Of a stretch of DNA of 64,000 nt, positions 55,721 to 64,000 are shown one piece after another. Source of the DNA: Luteibacter sp. OK325 (GTDB lineage: Bacteria > Pseudomonadota > Gammaproteobacteria > Xanthomonadales > Rhodanobacteraceae). Under the pieces are notes generated by a model. The model ran no database searches, was not told the origin of the DNA, and was given only the letters and a program-made list of their open reading frames with translations. Made by a program: the position numbers and the translations under genes. Where the stretch lies: positions 186,001-250,000 of the forward strand of contig NZ_QAOX01000006.1 in assembly GCF_003050935.1 (NCBI RefSeq). Direction: 5' to 3'. How positions within the stretch are numbered: position 1 is the stretch's first letter; the number at the start of each line of letters is the position of its first letter.

Positions 55721-55823
55721 GTAGGAGCCGATTCATCGGCGATGTGGGAGCCGATTCATCGGCGATCCCGCGGCAGCGGGCCAGATTCCCGCAAGCTCCC
55801 TTCGCCGCCTAAGCGGCTCCCAC
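55721..55823. repeat. REP-like palindrome cluster (3 units)
   Basis: Units at 55721-55743 (GTAGG head), 55744-55766 (GTGGG head, directly adjacent, same orientation) and 55801-55823 (inverted). A CCGC/GCGG mini-hairpin lies between. Stem of the third unit is GCCGCT/GGCGGC with one G-T pair. Confidence 0.85.
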
Positions 55824-55851
55824 AGAAAAGCCCCAACCCGGAGACAAGGCG

Positions 55852-56196
55852 TCAGCCCGGGGGCCAATGCATCTGCCGTCCGGCCAGCAGGTGGACGTGG
55901 ATGTGGAAGACCGTCTGGCCGCCGTGCGTGTTGGTGTTGATCACGGTGCGATAGCCGTCTTTCGCGAGGCCCTGCGCCCTCGCGAACGAGGCGGCGGCAA
56001 GTAGCAGTTTGCCCAGCAGTTCGGCATCGCCCGGGACGGCGTCGTCGAGCGTGGCGATGGCGCGCTTGGGAATGAACAGCACGTGCACCGGCGCCTGTGG
56101 ATTGAGGTCGCGGAAGGCGAGCACGTCGTCGTCTTCGTAGACGATGTCGGCGGGAATTTCCCTGCGGACGATCCTGGCGAAGATGGTGTCGGTCAT
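55852..56196 (-). CDS. hinT: HIT-family purine nucleoside phosphoramidase
   Basis: 114-residue histidine-triad protein; HIHVHLLAG carries the catalytic histidines and TIFARIVRREIPADIVYEDDDVLAF is the typical HinT opening (cut here for length). Hydrolyses AMP-lysine-type phosphoramidates. ATG 56196 follows AAGGA. Last gene of the dnaX-ybaB-recR unit, 17 bp after recR. Confidence 0.93.
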   Translation of the reverse strand: MTDTIFARIVRREIPADIVYEDDDVLAFRDLNPQAPVHVLFIPKRAIATLDDAVPGDAELLGKLLLAAASFARAQGLAKDGYRTVINTNTHGGQTVFHIHVHLLAGRQMHWPPG

Positions 56197-56213
56197 CGAA
56201 TGTCCTTTGAAGG

Positions 56214-56816
56214 TCAGCCGAGCGACTGCCGGCTACCGAAAGCATGGGCGAGCGTGCCGCGATCGACGAACTCGAGTTCGCCACCGAGGGGTACGCCATG
56301 GGCGAGACGGGTGGCGCGGATGCCGGCGGCCCTGGCCAGCTGACCGATGTAATGCGCCGTCGCTTCGCCTTCGACCGTCGGGTTGGTGGCGATGATCATC
56401 TCCGCGATGTCGCCCTCGCCCAGGCGTTCGACGAGCAGCGGCAAGCCGAGCTCATCGGGACCCAGGCCATCCAGCGGCGAAAGGCGCCCAAGCAGGACGA
56501 AGTAGTGACCACGGTAACCGGTCGCCCCTTCGATCGCGGCAAGATCGGACGGCGACTCCACTATGCAAAGTACCTGGGCGTCGCGGCTGGAGCTCGAACA
56601 CAGGGAACACACCGGCGTCTCGCTGAAGTTGCGGCAGCGCGTGCAGTTGCCTACATCACGCATCGCCGATTCCAGCGCGGCCGCCAGGCGCAGACCACCC
56701 TGCCGCTCACGTTCGAGCAACTGGAAGGCCATGCGCTGGGCACTCTTCGCGCCGACGCCCGGCAGGCAGCGCAGGGCGTCGATCAATTCGCCGAGAAGGC
56801 GGGAGCCGTTAGTCAT
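56214..56816 (-). CDS. recR: Recombination protein RecR
   Basis: With RecFO it loads RecA at single-strand gaps. 200 residues: helix-hairpin-helix [14 protein letters not shown] (about 18-31), zinc finger [16 protein letters not shown] (about 58-73), and the Toprim domain ([15 protein letters not shown], about 82-96) with a C-terminal Walker-like segment. ATG 56816; 19 bp after ybaB. Confidence 0.97.
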   Translation of the reverse strand: MTNGSRLLGELIDALRCLPGVGAKSAQRMAFQLLERERQGGLRLAAALESAMRDVGNCTRCRNFSETPVCSLCSSSSRDAQVLCIVESPSDLAAIEGATGYRGHYFVLLGRLSPLDGLGPDELGLPLLVERLGEGDIAEMIIATNPTVEGEATAHYIGQLARAAGIRATRLAHGVPLGGELEFVDRGTLAHAFGSRQSLG

Positions 56817-56835
56817 CGTGTGGCGTGACCGCTCG

Positions 56836-57159
56836 TCAGAACGGCATCTTGAAGCCGGCGGGCAGGTTCAGCCCGGCGGTAACACCACCCAGCCTCGAGC
56901 GGCTGATTTCGGCGATCTTGTTCACCGCGTCGTTCACCGCGGCGGCGACCAGATCCTCGGCCATTTCCGGATCGTCGGCAAAAGCCTGGCGGTCGATGTG
57001 CACGGAGCGCACTTCGTGGCCGCCCGACATCGTTACGCTCACGAGGCCACCACCGGCGGAGCCGGTGACTTCCGTCTTGGCGAGTTCATCCTGCGCACGC
57101 TTCATGTCTTCCTGCATGCGCTGGGCTTGCTGCATCAGCTGACCAATTTGACCTTTCAC
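56836..57159 (-). CDS. ybaB: YbaB/EbfC nucleoid-associated protein
   Basis: 107-residue tweezer-like dimeric DNA-binding protein. N-terminal helix [21 protein letters not shown], then [21 protein letters not shown] strands and a C-terminal helix. ATG 57159 overlaps the dnaX stop by 4 nt; dnaX-ybaB-recR is a conserved unit. Confidence 0.96.
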   Translation of the reverse strand: MKGQIGQLMQQAQRMQEDMKRAQDELAKTEVTGSAGGGLVSVTMSGGHEVRSVHIDRQAFADDPEMAEDLVAAAVNDAVNKIAEISRSRLGGVTAGLNLPAGFKMPF

Positions 57160-58874
57160 GTTCCTGGCTCCACGGGTTTGATCGATTGCGGAATGACGCG
57201 CGCGTCGAATTCGCGCTTGAGCGTCTGTACAAAGGGGTCGGTCTCCATCGACGCGACCGCGTTGGCCTGCGCGTCGACCTGCGCCTGGGCCCGGCGCTCT
57301 GCCGGGGTGCCCAGATTGCCGTGATCGGCGATGAAGCGGATGCGAACGCGCCGGCCGAGCGCATGGGAGACCTTTTCTTCCATCTGGCTGGTGAGCGGCT
57401 CTACCGCCAGATGCATGTGCTGCGGTTGTAGCGCCAGCACCATGCCCTCGCCGTCGAGTTCACGCAGCGAGGAATTCTGTGCCAGCTGGCCGATCGGGCC
57501 GCGCAGGTTCGCGCGCTCGATCACGTCGTGCCAGTCGGGCAGGCCGTTGGCGTCGAGGGCCAGCGGACCCTGAGGTGCGGCGGGTACCGGCGTGGGAGCG
57601 GGCGCTGCCGCGGCCGGGGACGGACGGGGTGCGACCGGGACCGGCGCAGGCGCGGGTGCGGAAGGTGTCGGCGCAGCCGGAGCCGGCGCGCGCACCGGCG
57701 CGGCGGCGACGGGCGCTGCTGCCGCTGCACGTGGCGCGACAACGGGAGCTGGCGCCACCACGCGCGGGGCCGACGGCGAAGCGCCCTGCCCGGCTTCCGC
57801 CGGACGGAAGGCGAACATGCGCAGCAAGGCCATCTCGAAGCCGATCCGTGCGTCCGGAGCCAGCGGCAGTTCCCGGCGGCTGGTGGTGGCGATCTGGTAG
57901 TAGAGCTGTACGTCCTCGGGCGCAAGACGGTTGGCGATGTCGGCAAGGCCGGCGTCGCCTTCTTCCTCGCGATAACCGGGCACCAGCTGGATCAACTGGA
58001 TGCGATGCAGCACCGTGGCCAGATCGTCGAGCACACCGGCGAAATCCGGCGAGTACGACGCGATACGGTCGGCCTCACCCATCAGCGCGCTGCCATCACC
58101 GGCAGCGAGCGCCTCGATCACACCGAGCACTTGCCCACGCTCGACGCTGCCGAGCATGGCGCGCACGTCGGCCGCGCGCAGCGCGCCGCCACCGTAGGCA
58201 ATGGCCTGGTCGAGCAGTGACAGGCCGTCGCGCAGCGAACCGTCCGCGCCATGCGCGAGCTCGCCGATGGCTTCGTCTTCGTACTCGATGCCTTCGGCGG
58301 CGAGGATATGGCGCATCTGCCCGGAAATCTGCTCCGGCAACAGGCGCTTGAGGTTGAATTTGAGGCAGCGCGACAGGACCGTCACCGGCAACTTCTGCGG
58401 ATCGGTCGTGGCGAGCAGGAACTTCACGTGCGGCGGCGGCTCTTCCAGGGTCTTCAGCAGCGCATTGAACGCCGGCTTGGAAAGCATGTGCACCTCATCG
58501 ACCAGGTAGACCTTGAAGCGCCCGCGCGACGGCGCGTACTGGGCGTTCTCGATCACCTCGCGGACATCGTCCACACCGGTGTTGCTGGCCGCATCGATTT
58601 CGAGCAGGTCGACGAAGCGACCGGCGTCCACGGCCGTGCAGACCGCGCACTCACCGCAGGGATCGGCCGATTCGCCCCGTTCGCAGTTCAGCGACTTGGC
58701 GAAAATGCGCGCGATGGTCGTCTTGCCGACGCCGCGGGTACCGGTGAACAGATAGGCATGATGCATGCGCCCGGAGTCGAGCGCGTTGGTGAGCGCGCGG
58801 ACCACGTGCTCCTGGCCCACCAGTTCGGCGAACTTGCGCGGGCGCCACTTGCGTGCGAGGACCTGATAGGACAT
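57156..58874 (-). CDS. dnaX: DNA polymerase III subunits tau/gamma
   Basis: Clamp-loader ATPase. 572 residues from ATG 58874 (MSYQVLARKWRPRKF), preceded by AAGG; the longer frame runs into the SRP RNA gene. AAA+ part: Walker A GTRGVGKTT (about 45-53), four zinc cysteines (NCERGESADPCGECAVC), Walker B VYLVDEVHML and sensor SRCLKF. The linker at about 360-440 is almost pure Ala/Pro/Val. The tau C-terminus follows. I saw no A-AAA-AAG slippery site with a hairpin for a programmed gamma frameshift. Confidence 0.95.
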   Translation of the reverse strand: MSYQVLARKWRPRKFAELVGQEHVVRALTNALDSGRMHHAYLFTGTRGVGKTTIARIFAKSLNCERGESADPCGECAVCTAVDAGRFVDLLEIDAASNTGVDDVREVIENAQYAPSRGRFKVYLVDEVHMLSKPAFNALLKTLEEPPPHVKFLLATTDPQKLPVTVLSRCLKFNLKRLLPEQISGQMRHILAAEGIEYEDEAIGELAHGADGSLRDGLSLLDQAIAYGGGALRAADVRAMLGSVERGQVLGVIEALAAGDGSALMGEADRIASYSPDFAGVLDDLATVLHRIQLIQLVPGYREEEGDAGLADIANRLAPEDVQLYYQIATTSRRELPLAPDARIGFEMALLRMFAFRPAEAGQGASPSAPRVVAPAPVVAPRAAAAAPVAAAPVRAPAPAAPTPSAPAPAPVPVAPRPSPAAAAPAPTPVPAAPQGPLALDANGLPDWHDVIERANLRGPIGQLAQNSSLRELDGEGMVLALQPQHMHLAVEPLTSQMEEKVSHALGRRVRIRFIADHGNLGTPAERRAQAQVDAQANAVASMETDPFVQTLKREFDARVIPQSIKPVEPGT

Positions 58875-58957
58875 GCGTATTACCTTGGGACGACGGTGGA
58901 TTGTGCCAAGGACCCGGGACGGGTGAAAGCGCGGCCCGAAAAGCGCGGCCCTCAAAA

Positions 58958-59070
58958 GGTGATGACCCTGCCAGCCACACCCCGGCACCCGAGTCGTCCG
59001 CTACCGTTGCTTCCTTCCGGACCTGGCGGAGTTTACGAACTATCGTCGCGGGGGGACCGACAGGGTCACC
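58958..59070 (-). ncRNA. ffs: Signal recognition particle RNA (4.5S, bacterial small type)
   Basis: 113 nt on the minus strand. The conserved apical domain AGGTCCGGAAGGAAGCAAC is present and the ends GGTGACCCTG and CAGGGTCATCACC pair. The length fits the short, Alu-less type. It lies 17 nt after tRNA-Ser(GGA) and 83 nt before dnaX. Confidence 0.95.
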
Positions 59071-59087
59071 ATAAAGACGTTTGAAAC

Positions 59088-59178
59088 TGGCGGAGAGAGA
59101 GGGATTCGAACCCTCGATACGTTATTAGCGTATACACACTTTCCAGGCGTGCTCCTTCAACCACTCGGACACCTCTCC
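59088..59178 (-). tRNA. tRNA-Ser (GGA)
   Basis: 91 nt with encoded CCA. The anticodon loop CTGGAAA carries GGA; a long variable arm (TGTATACGCTAATAACGTATCGA region) identifies a class II serine tRNA. The T-arm is GGTTCGAATCC. Transcribed towards ffs. Confidence 0.96.
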
Positions 59179-59226
59179 ACACTGGTACATCCTCTTCCCC
59201 GGCTTCCTGTCCGGCAAAGAAGCGGA

Positions 59227-59255
59227 AGGATAACTTCAGCGGTGCGGCGAGACAA
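59227..59255 (-). promoter_or_regulatory. Promoter of tRNA-Ser and probably ffs
   Basis: Minus-strand TTGTCT (59250-59255), 17-bp spacer, TATCCT (59227-59232). No separate promoter is visible in the 17 nt between the tRNA and ffs, so both RNAs may be processed from one transcript. Confidence 0.55.
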
Positions 59256-59276
59256 GGGCGGAACACAGAAATGGCA

Positions 59277-60035
59277 TCAGCCCGCCGTCGGACGGGGCGG
59301 CTGCGGCTCCGGAAGCGGCAACCGCTCGCCCGGACGAGCGATCCGATACCCGCGCGAGACCAGGGTTTCGCCATCTTCGACGCTGCCGTAGTGATACAGC
59401 GCCATCCGGGCGCGAACCTCTTCCGGGTATTCGCGTTCCAGGTCGTCCACGCCCGTATGCGACGGATTGCCTACGACACCGCAGTCGTGGGCAATCAGCT
59501 CACCGTGCGCCCCATGGAGTGCCAGCGCCTCGGGGACGGGACGGGTGTCGCCGGTATAGACGAAGCTGCCGCGCAGGGCGAGGCCATACGAGGTGCCCTG
59601 CACGTGGTGACGCGTCGGGAAGACGTCGAACCATTCTCCCTCGTGCCAGAAGCCCCGCGTGCAAGGGATCAGGTGGAAGGCTTCCCAGTAGTTCACGCCA
59701 CCCTCCGCCAGCGCGCCGGGATAGTCGGCCACCCTGCCCTGCAGCCACGGCAGGAGCGCCGCATGCAGGTACACCCGGGTGCGACCACGCAGGGCTTCGT
59801 CGAACCAGAGGCGGATGAACAACCGCTCCATGCCCGCCACGTGGTCCATGTGCACATGGGTCACGTAGAGGGCCGGTGGCGGGGCGCCGTAAGCCGCTAT
59901 GTAGCGGTCCAGGGTGTCCGGTCCGCAGTCGACCAGGAGCAACGGACGGCCGTCACGCTCGACCACCACGGCGGACGAGCCGAGCTCCACGGCATGCGCC
60001 GCACCGGTCCCGAGAAAATTCAGATGCCAGCTCAC
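59277..60035 (-). CDS. Metallo-beta-lactamase-fold hydrolase
   Basis: 252 residues with the HxHxDH metal motif THVHMDHVAGM (about 73-83), a second His cluster (PTRHHVQGTSYG), Asp in VYTGDTRPVPEAL and the final His near SHTGVDD. This resembles RNase Z/phosphodiesterase-type members more than lactamases, but the substrate is unknown. Its start overlaps the kdkA stop by 4 nt. Confidence 0.85.
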   Translation of the reverse strand: MSWHLNFLGTGAAHAVELGSSAVVVERDGRPLLLVDCGPDTLDRYIAAYGAPPPALYVTHVHMDHVAGMERLFIRLWFDEALRGRTRVYLHAALLPWLQGRVADYPGALAEGGVNYWEAFHLIPCTRGFWHEGEWFDVFPTRHHVQGTSYGLALRGSFVYTGDTRPVPEALALHGAHGELIAHDCGVVGNPSHTGVDDLEREYPEEVRARMALYHYGSVEDGETLVSRGYRIARPGERLPLPEPQPPRPTAG

Positions 60036-60760
60036 CCTTTCAGACTCCGCTCGTATTGGTCGATCAGGGCCGGCCAGAGCTCGGCGTCGAAGGTATCGTC
60101 CCCGGCATCGCGGGCGCCGATCTTGATGAGGGAGCGCTTCAGGCGGGCCAGGTTCGCCCGCCGCCAGTGTGCCGACGGCCGACGCAGGCGGCCACGGTCG
60201 AAGTCGATGAGGAAGAGACCCTGTGGATTGATCAGGATGTTGTGGGCATTGAGATCCGCGTGCCAGGCACCTTCGCGATGGAAGCGGGCGATCAGCTCGC
60301 CCACCTTCCCCGCAAGCGCCGCGTTGAAGGCACCGTCGGACAGGCGCTCCGCCAACGTGGCCGCATCAGGAATACGCAGGGTGATCAGATCGGCCGAGTA
60401 GCGCAGCCAGTAGCGCACGAAACGCGACGCCAGCGGCGGCGACACCGGCAGGCCGCGGCGCTCCAGCTCGGCCAACAGCCTGAATTCGCGTACGCTGCGT
60501 GTGCGTTGCCGCCCCGTGAACAGATAGCGGTCGCCAAAGATTCGAGCCACCATGCCACCGCGCCGGTAATGACGAAGCACCGCTTCGCCGGCAGGTGTTT
60601 CGATCACGGCAACGCCCCCGCGACCGCCGGCCTGCGAGCGCAGGGCATCGCGCTCGCTCCAGTGGGCGGGCGAGAACCAGAGGCTATCGACTTGAGGTGT
60701 ACGGGCCGCGTCAAACAGAATCGTGCCGCCCGCCGCCTCCGCTACTCGTTGTTCAGTCAT
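60032..60760 (-). CDS. kdkA: 3-deoxy-D-manno-octulosonic acid kinase
   Basis: Phosphorylates Kdo on lipid A at position 4, as in Xanthomonadales and Haemophilus with a single Kdo. 242 residues with a protein-kinase-like fold: GGVAVIETPAGEAVLRHYRRGGM, catalytic loop WHADLNAHNILIN (about 158-170) and metal-binding IDFDRGRLR. ATG 60760. Divergent from the family 9 glycosyltransferase gene, also an LPS function. Confidence 0.9.
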   Translation of the reverse strand: MTEQRVAEAAGGTILFDAARTPQVDSLWFSPAHWSERDALRSQAGGRGGVAVIETPAGEAVLRHYRRGGMVARIFGDRYLFTGRQRTRSVREFRLLAELERRGLPVSPPLASRFVRYWLRYSADLITLRIPDAATLAERLSDGAFNAALAGKVGELIARFHREGAWHADLNAHNILINPQGLFLIDFDRGRLRRPSAHWRRANLARLKRSLIKIGARDAGDDTFDAELWPALIDQYERSLKG

Positions 60761-60803
60761 TATCGGGCCGCCCTACAGCGGCCTCCTATCCGGTGATCCG
60801 ATC

Positions 60804-61883
60804 GTGCCCAGTCTAACAAGCCGCCCCCTCCCGCCGGGAGACTCCCGTCTCTGCATCATGCGCACATCCGCCATCGGCGATGTAACGCACGTGACGCCGC
60901 TGATCCGGACCTTGCAGGAAAAAGCGCCGCGGACGCGACTGACCTGGATCATCGGCAAGCTGGAGCGGCGCCTGGTCGGCGACCTGCCCGGCGTGGAGTT
61001 CATCACCTTCGACAAGGGCCAGGGCCGCGCAGGCGTGCGCGCCGTGCGCGAGGCCCTGGCCGGTCGGCACTTCGACGCCCTCCTTCACATGCAGGTGGCC
61101 CTGCGCTCCAACCTCTTGAGTCTTTCCGTAAAGGCGCACCGGCGCATCGGCTACGACCATGCCCGCTCCAAGGACCTTCATGGCCTCTTCGTCAACGAAC
61201 GCATCCCCGCGCGCACGGGCGAGCACGTGCTCGACGCCATGGCCAGCTTCATCGAGCCGCTCGGCCTGAAGCAGACCGAGGTTCGCTGGGATATCCCGGT
61301 ACCCGACGAGGCTCGCGCGTGGGCGGCGGAGCAACTGCCCGGTGAAGCACCGACCTTGCTGGTCAGCCCCATGTCGAGCCATACGGTGCGCAACTGGCGC
61401 GTCGAGCGCTACGCCGCGTTGATCGATCATGCGATGAGCCGCGGCCTCCGGGTTGTCCTGGTCGGCGGCCCTTCGGAGCCCGAGCGCGCCCTGGCGGACA
61501 GCATCCTCGCCGCGGTGAAACACCCGCCGATGGACCTGACGGGCAAGGACACGCTGAAGCGCTTCATGGCGCTGCTCTCGCGCAGCGCCATGATCCTCAC
61601 CCCGGATTCGGGGCCGATGCACATGGCCAACGCGGCCGGCGTGAAAGTGCTCGGCTTGCATGCGGCGAGCAACCCGGAGCGCTCCGGTCCCTACTCCGAC
61701 CGTCGCTGGTGCGTCGACAAGTACGACGCGGCCTCACGCAAGTACCTCGGCAAGCCGGCGTCAGAAATTCCGTGGGGCACGAAGATCGAAAAGCCCGGCG
61801 TCATGGACCTGGTGGAAGTCGACGAAATGGTCGCCCGCTTCGAAGCCTGCGCCGAGCACCTGCACCTGACCTTGAACCGTTAA
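60804..61883 (+). CDS. Glycosyltransferase family 9 (heptosyltransferase-like)
   Basis: LPS heptosyltransferase-fold enzyme of 359 residues. N-terminal RTSAIGDVTHVTPLIRTLQ, ADP-heptose-binding side with LLVSPMSSHTVRNWRVERYAAL, then VVLVGGPSEPERALAD and TPDSGPMHMANAAGVKVLGLH. GTG 60804 with GGTGA 7 nt upstream is chosen; starting at ATG 60858 would cut the first strand (SRLCIMRTSAIGD). Relatives act in LPS inner-core assembly; exact acceptor unknown. Confidence 0.87.
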   Translation: MPSLTSRPLPPGDSRLCIMRTSAIGDVTHVTPLIRTLQEKAPRTRLTWIIGKLERRLVGDLPGVEFITFDKGQGRAGVRAVREALAGRHFDALLHMQVALRSNLLSLSVKAHRRIGYDHARSKDLHGLFVNERIPARTGEHVLDAMASFIEPLGLKQTEVRWDIPVPDEARAWAAEQLPGEAPTLLVSPMSSHTVRNWRVERYAALIDHAMSRGLRVVLVGGPSEPERALADSILAAVKHPPMDLTGKDTLKRFMALLSRSAMILTPDSGPMHMANAAGVKVLGLHAASNPERSGPYSDRRWCVDKYDAASRKYLGKPASEIPWGTKIEKPGVMDLVEVDEMVARFEACAEHLHLTLNR

Positions 61884-61894
61884 CGCAGCGCACT

Positions 61895-62041
61895 GTAGGA
61901 GCGGCGATGTGGGAGCCGATTCATCGGCGATGTGGGAGCCGCTTCAGCGGCGATCCCGCGGCAGCGGGCCAGGTTGAGGCAAGCACCCAATCGCCGCTGA
62001 AGCGGCTCCCACAAGAGCATCGCCGATGAATCGGCTCCTAC
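61895..62041. repeat. REP-like palindrome cluster (five units, one internally deleted)
   Basis: 61895-61908 (head GTAGGAG then GGCGAT: the middle 9 nt are missing), 61909-61931, 61932-61954 (plus), and 61990-62012, 62019-62041 (inverted). The largest locus in the window; consecutive units differ by compensating stem changes (GCCGAT/ATCGGC against GCCGCT/AGCGGC). Confidence 0.88.
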
Positions 62042-62054
62042 AGAAGCTCGCAGA

Positions 62055-62459
62055 TCAGGCCTGCGGGGCGCGGTAATCCTGGTAGGACTTTTCCTCGACC
62101 AGCGTCGAGCCGAGCTTCATATTGATCTCGCGCTTGATCGCCGCGCGCTCGTCGTTCTCGATGTACACCGAGCGAGCGAGCTGGATGAATTCCTGGTCGA
62201 AGGCCTGCGCGCGCTCCTTCATGCGGATGTCGTCCTCGATCTTCCACAGGCGCTGGTTCACCGAGAGCAGGCGCGCGGTTTCGTCGACGATGTCGGTGGC
62301 CGAGGCCTTGTCGTTCTTCCACGTCGCGTCGAGCAGTTCGAGCTCGTTACGCACGTTGGCGAGCTTGGCCTCGTCCTTGATTTCCTGCAGCTTGATCTGA
62401 AGGATCGTCATCTTGTCGATCAGCTCGCCGTAAGAAACGGGGGTCTGGATCAGGCTCAT
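62055..62459 (-). CDS. DUF6165 family protein
   Basis: 134 residues, mostly helical, rich in charged residues: VSYGELIDKMTILQIKLQEI, LLSVNQRLWKIEDDIRMKERAQAFD and INMKLGSTLVEEKSYQDY. This conserved Xanthomonadales-type family has no established function; homologues sit near LPS or glycosyltransferase genes, as here beside the GT9 gene. ATG 62459 (MSLIQTPVSYGE). The flanking REP cluster lies at its 3' end. Confidence 0.75.
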   Translation of the reverse strand: MSLIQTPVSYGELIDKMTILQIKLQEIKDEAKLANVRNELELLDATWKNDKASATDIVDETARLLSVNQRLWKIEDDIRMKERAQAFDQEFIQLARSVYIENDERAAIKREINMKLGSTLVEEKSYQDYRAPQA

Positions 62460-62552
62460 GGCAAATCTCCGGTCGGTCAGGCGCCGGAGGTTAGCAGTTT
62501 TGCGCGGGTACCACCGCTATGATCGGCTGGTCGACACCTGCCGAGCGCACGC

Positions 62553-63662
62553 ATGAGCCAGCCATCCGTCCTGATCGCCGGTGCCGGCCCGACAGGGCTA
62601 GCCGCCGCCTTGCTGCTCGATATGCGCGGCGTGAGGGCGCGGATCGTGGATTCCGCGATGCAGCCGTCACCCCATTCGCGGGCCCTGGTGGTCAATCCCC
62701 GCACGCTCGACCTGCTCGCCGAGACCGGCGTCACCGAGCGCATGCTCGACGAGGGTCGTCGCATCCGCGGCGTGCGCTTCCACGAACACGGCAAGCTTCT
62801 GGCCACCGTCGAAGCCGAATCGATGCATCCGCGCTACGGCCTCACCGTGCTCTCGCAGGAACGAAGTGAGGCGCTGCTGACCGAAGCGCTGCTCGCGCGG
62901 AACATCCACGTGGAGCGTGGTGTTCGTGCCGGTTGCGTAGGCCAGGACGACGACGAGGTACGCGTGGCGTTGAACGGCGCAAGCGATGGTGAAGACGGCT
63001 ACTCGGCCGTCTTCGCCGCCGACGGTGCGCGCAGCGATTTCCGCAAGACACTCGAGATCGGTTTTTCCGGTTCGTCCTATCCGGAACCGTGGCCGCTGTA
63101 CGACGTTCCGTTGGACACGCCGCTCGACCATGACCACGCGCACATCCTGTTCTTCCCCGATGGCATGATCTTTCTGTTGGCACTCAACCAGGAGATCTGG
63201 CGTGTCATGTCGAACATGCCCGATCCATTGTCACAGTTACCGCCCGGCACCGTCGCCAGCGAGCCGATGTGGGAGTCGTCGTTCCATATCGCACACCGTG
63301 TCGCGGATCGCTGCGCTATCGACCGCATCGCACTCGGTGGGGATGCTGCGCACGTGCATTCACCGGTCGGCGCGCGCGGCATGAATCTCGGTATCGAGGA
63401 TGCCGCCGCCTTCGCGATGTACCTCACCGTGCCAGGGGCCAACCCGATGGATGCGCTCGAGCGTTACCACCGCGAGCGCCACGCGGTGCACAAGGGCGTC
63501 GTACGTCGTGTCCATGCCATTACGTCGCTTGCGCGCAGCGGCAACCCTCTTGTCGCGCGCTTCCGACATATGTTCATTCCGTGGGCATCGCACACGCCTG
63601 CCGTGAGCAAGCGCATTTTGCGCACGGTGGCAGGCCTTGATCACCCTGCGCCAGCCCCGTGA
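62553..63662 (+). CDS. FAD-dependent monooxygenase (PHBH family)
   Basis: 369 residues with FAD motifs VLIAGAGPTGLAAALLLDMRG (first strand-turn; about 6-25), the DG-type segment VFAADGARSDFRKTL (about 157-171) and IALGGDAAHVHSPVGARGMNLGIEDA (about 275-300; GD motif). Relatives hydroxylate aromatics or tetracyclines; substrate unknown. ATG 62553, monocistronic. Confidence 0.87.
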   Translation: MSQPSVLIAGAGPTGLAAALLLDMRGVRARIVDSAMQPSPHSRALVVNPRTLDLLAETGVTERMLDEGRRIRGVRFHEHGKLLATVEAESMHPRYGLTVLSQERSEALLTEALLARNIHVERGVRAGCVGQDDDEVRVALNGASDGEDGYSAVFAADGARSDFRKTLEIGFSGSSYPEPWPLYDVPLDTPLDHDHAHILFFPDGMIFLLALNQEIWRVMSNMPDPLSQLPPGTVASEPMWESSFHIAHRVADRCAIDRIALGGDAAHVHSPVGARGMNLGIEDAAAFAMYLTVPGANPMDALERYHRERHAVHKGVVRRVHAITSLARSGNPLVARFRHMFIPWASHTPAVSKRILRTVAGLDHPAPAP

Positions 63663-63686
63663 CTTGCATCGGTTTCGGCGTGCGCG

Positions 63687-64000
63687 TCAAAGCGAAATCG
63701 CGCCAGCGACATCGAGCAGCAGCACCACGTTAAGGCTGAGCACGACCAGCGCGCCGAGACTCGCCAGCGCGACGACAGGCCGGCTGTTGCGGAACATACC
63801 CATGGTGTCGCGGCGGCTGGTGAACCACACCAGCGCGATCATCGGGAACGGCAAGGCGATACTCAACGCCACCTGGCTCATCACCAGCGCGCGGGTCGCA
63901 TCCACGCCGGCCATGACCACAGCGAAGCTCGGCACCATCGTGACGGAGCGACGCACCCATATCGGGATACGGAAGGCGACGAAGCCCTGCATGATCATCT
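63687..64000 (-). CDS. Nramp-family divalent metal transporter, C-terminal part
   Basis: The last 104 codons of a proton-coupled Mn2+/Fe2+ (MntH-type) transporter; the start lies beyond the window. WVRRSVTMVPSFAVVMAGVDATRALVMSQVALSIALPFPM is the family's late-helix block (cut here), with the cytoplasmic turn TSRRDTMGMFRNSR and a final helix. Orientation is convergent to the monooxygenase gene. Confidence 0.85.
   Translation of the reverse strand, partial: MIMQGFVAFRIPIWVRRSVTMVPSFAVVMAGVDATRALVMSQVALSIALPFPMIALVWFTSRRDTMGMFRNSRPVVALASLGALVVLSLNVVLLLDVAGAISL

Noticed and set aside
57540..57800. Ala/Pro-rich dnaX stretch as a programmed frameshift region
   Set aside because: No slippery heptamer with a following hairpin was found; only a low-complexity linker.

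Overview
The window is 64 kb of GC-rich gammaproteobacterial chromosome. Gene order and protein sequence point to the Xanthomonadales/Lysobacterales, most like Rhodanobacteraceae such as Luteibacter or Dyella. The main clues are the rimP-nusA-infB-rbfA-truB-rpsO-pnp block, a 14-gene nuoA-N operon, a non-canonical XC1028-type PilZ next to holB-tmk-mltG-pabC, a KdkA-type Kdo kinase, a DUF6165 protein, and SMAG-like REP elements with GTAG/GTGG heads. The species assignment is inference; there is no 16S rRNA gene here.

Layout. (1) 1-9,060, minus strand: translation and RNA-processing block (rimP, nusA, infB, rbfA, truB, rpsO, pnp, the last cut by the window edge). It has attenuator-like terminators in the rimP leader and a very long hairpin in the rpsO leader. 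(2) 9,100-21,300: an accessory stretch of short, mixed-strand units. It holds a membrane diguanylate cyclase, a higB toxin remnant, a GFA-domain protein, a divergent 2H phosphoesterase/GIY-YIG pair, a GlxA-type regulator with an isochorismatase-like hydrolase, a secreted S53 protease, a beta-lactamase-fold/TPR protein, an orphan ParS-type antitoxin, a truncated DUF3800 gene, two small-RNA candidates and two near-identical initiator tRNA genes. (3) 21,550-36,210, minus strand: the complete nuoA-N operon for respiratory complex I. (4) 36,475-48,310, minus strand: one long housekeeping run, yceD-rpmF-fabH-fabD-fabG-acpP-fabF-pabB-pabC-mltG-tmk-holB-(PIG-L)-pilZ, for fatty-acid synthesis, folate precursor, septal peptidoglycan cleavage, replication and pilus control. 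(5) 48,465-55,660: maf, a GT39-type membrane glycosyltransferase, a moxR-DUF58-transglutaminase operon and a Slp lipoprotein. (6) 55,850-60,760, minus strand: tRNA-Ser(GGA) and SRP RNA upstream of dnaX-ybaB-recR-hinT, then a metallo-beta-lactamase-fold protein with kdkA. (7) 60,800-64,000: a family 9 glycosyltransferase, DUF6165, an FAD monooxygenase and the C-terminal end of an Nramp metal transporter.

The core blocks are packed, with many ATGA/TGATG/GTGA stop-start overlaps, and look like continuous operons. REP-like 23-nt palindromes form five loci at operon ends. No CRISPR array, intact insertion sequence, phage gene or RAYT transposase was seen. The most interesting non-coding signals are two terminator-ended small-RNA candidates (about 18,895-19,012 plus and 20,451-20,574 minus), the 51-nt rpsO leader hairpin, a perfect 20-bp hairpin between fabH and fabD, and paired palindromes upstream of nuoA. 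I did not find a convincing new multi-gene system.
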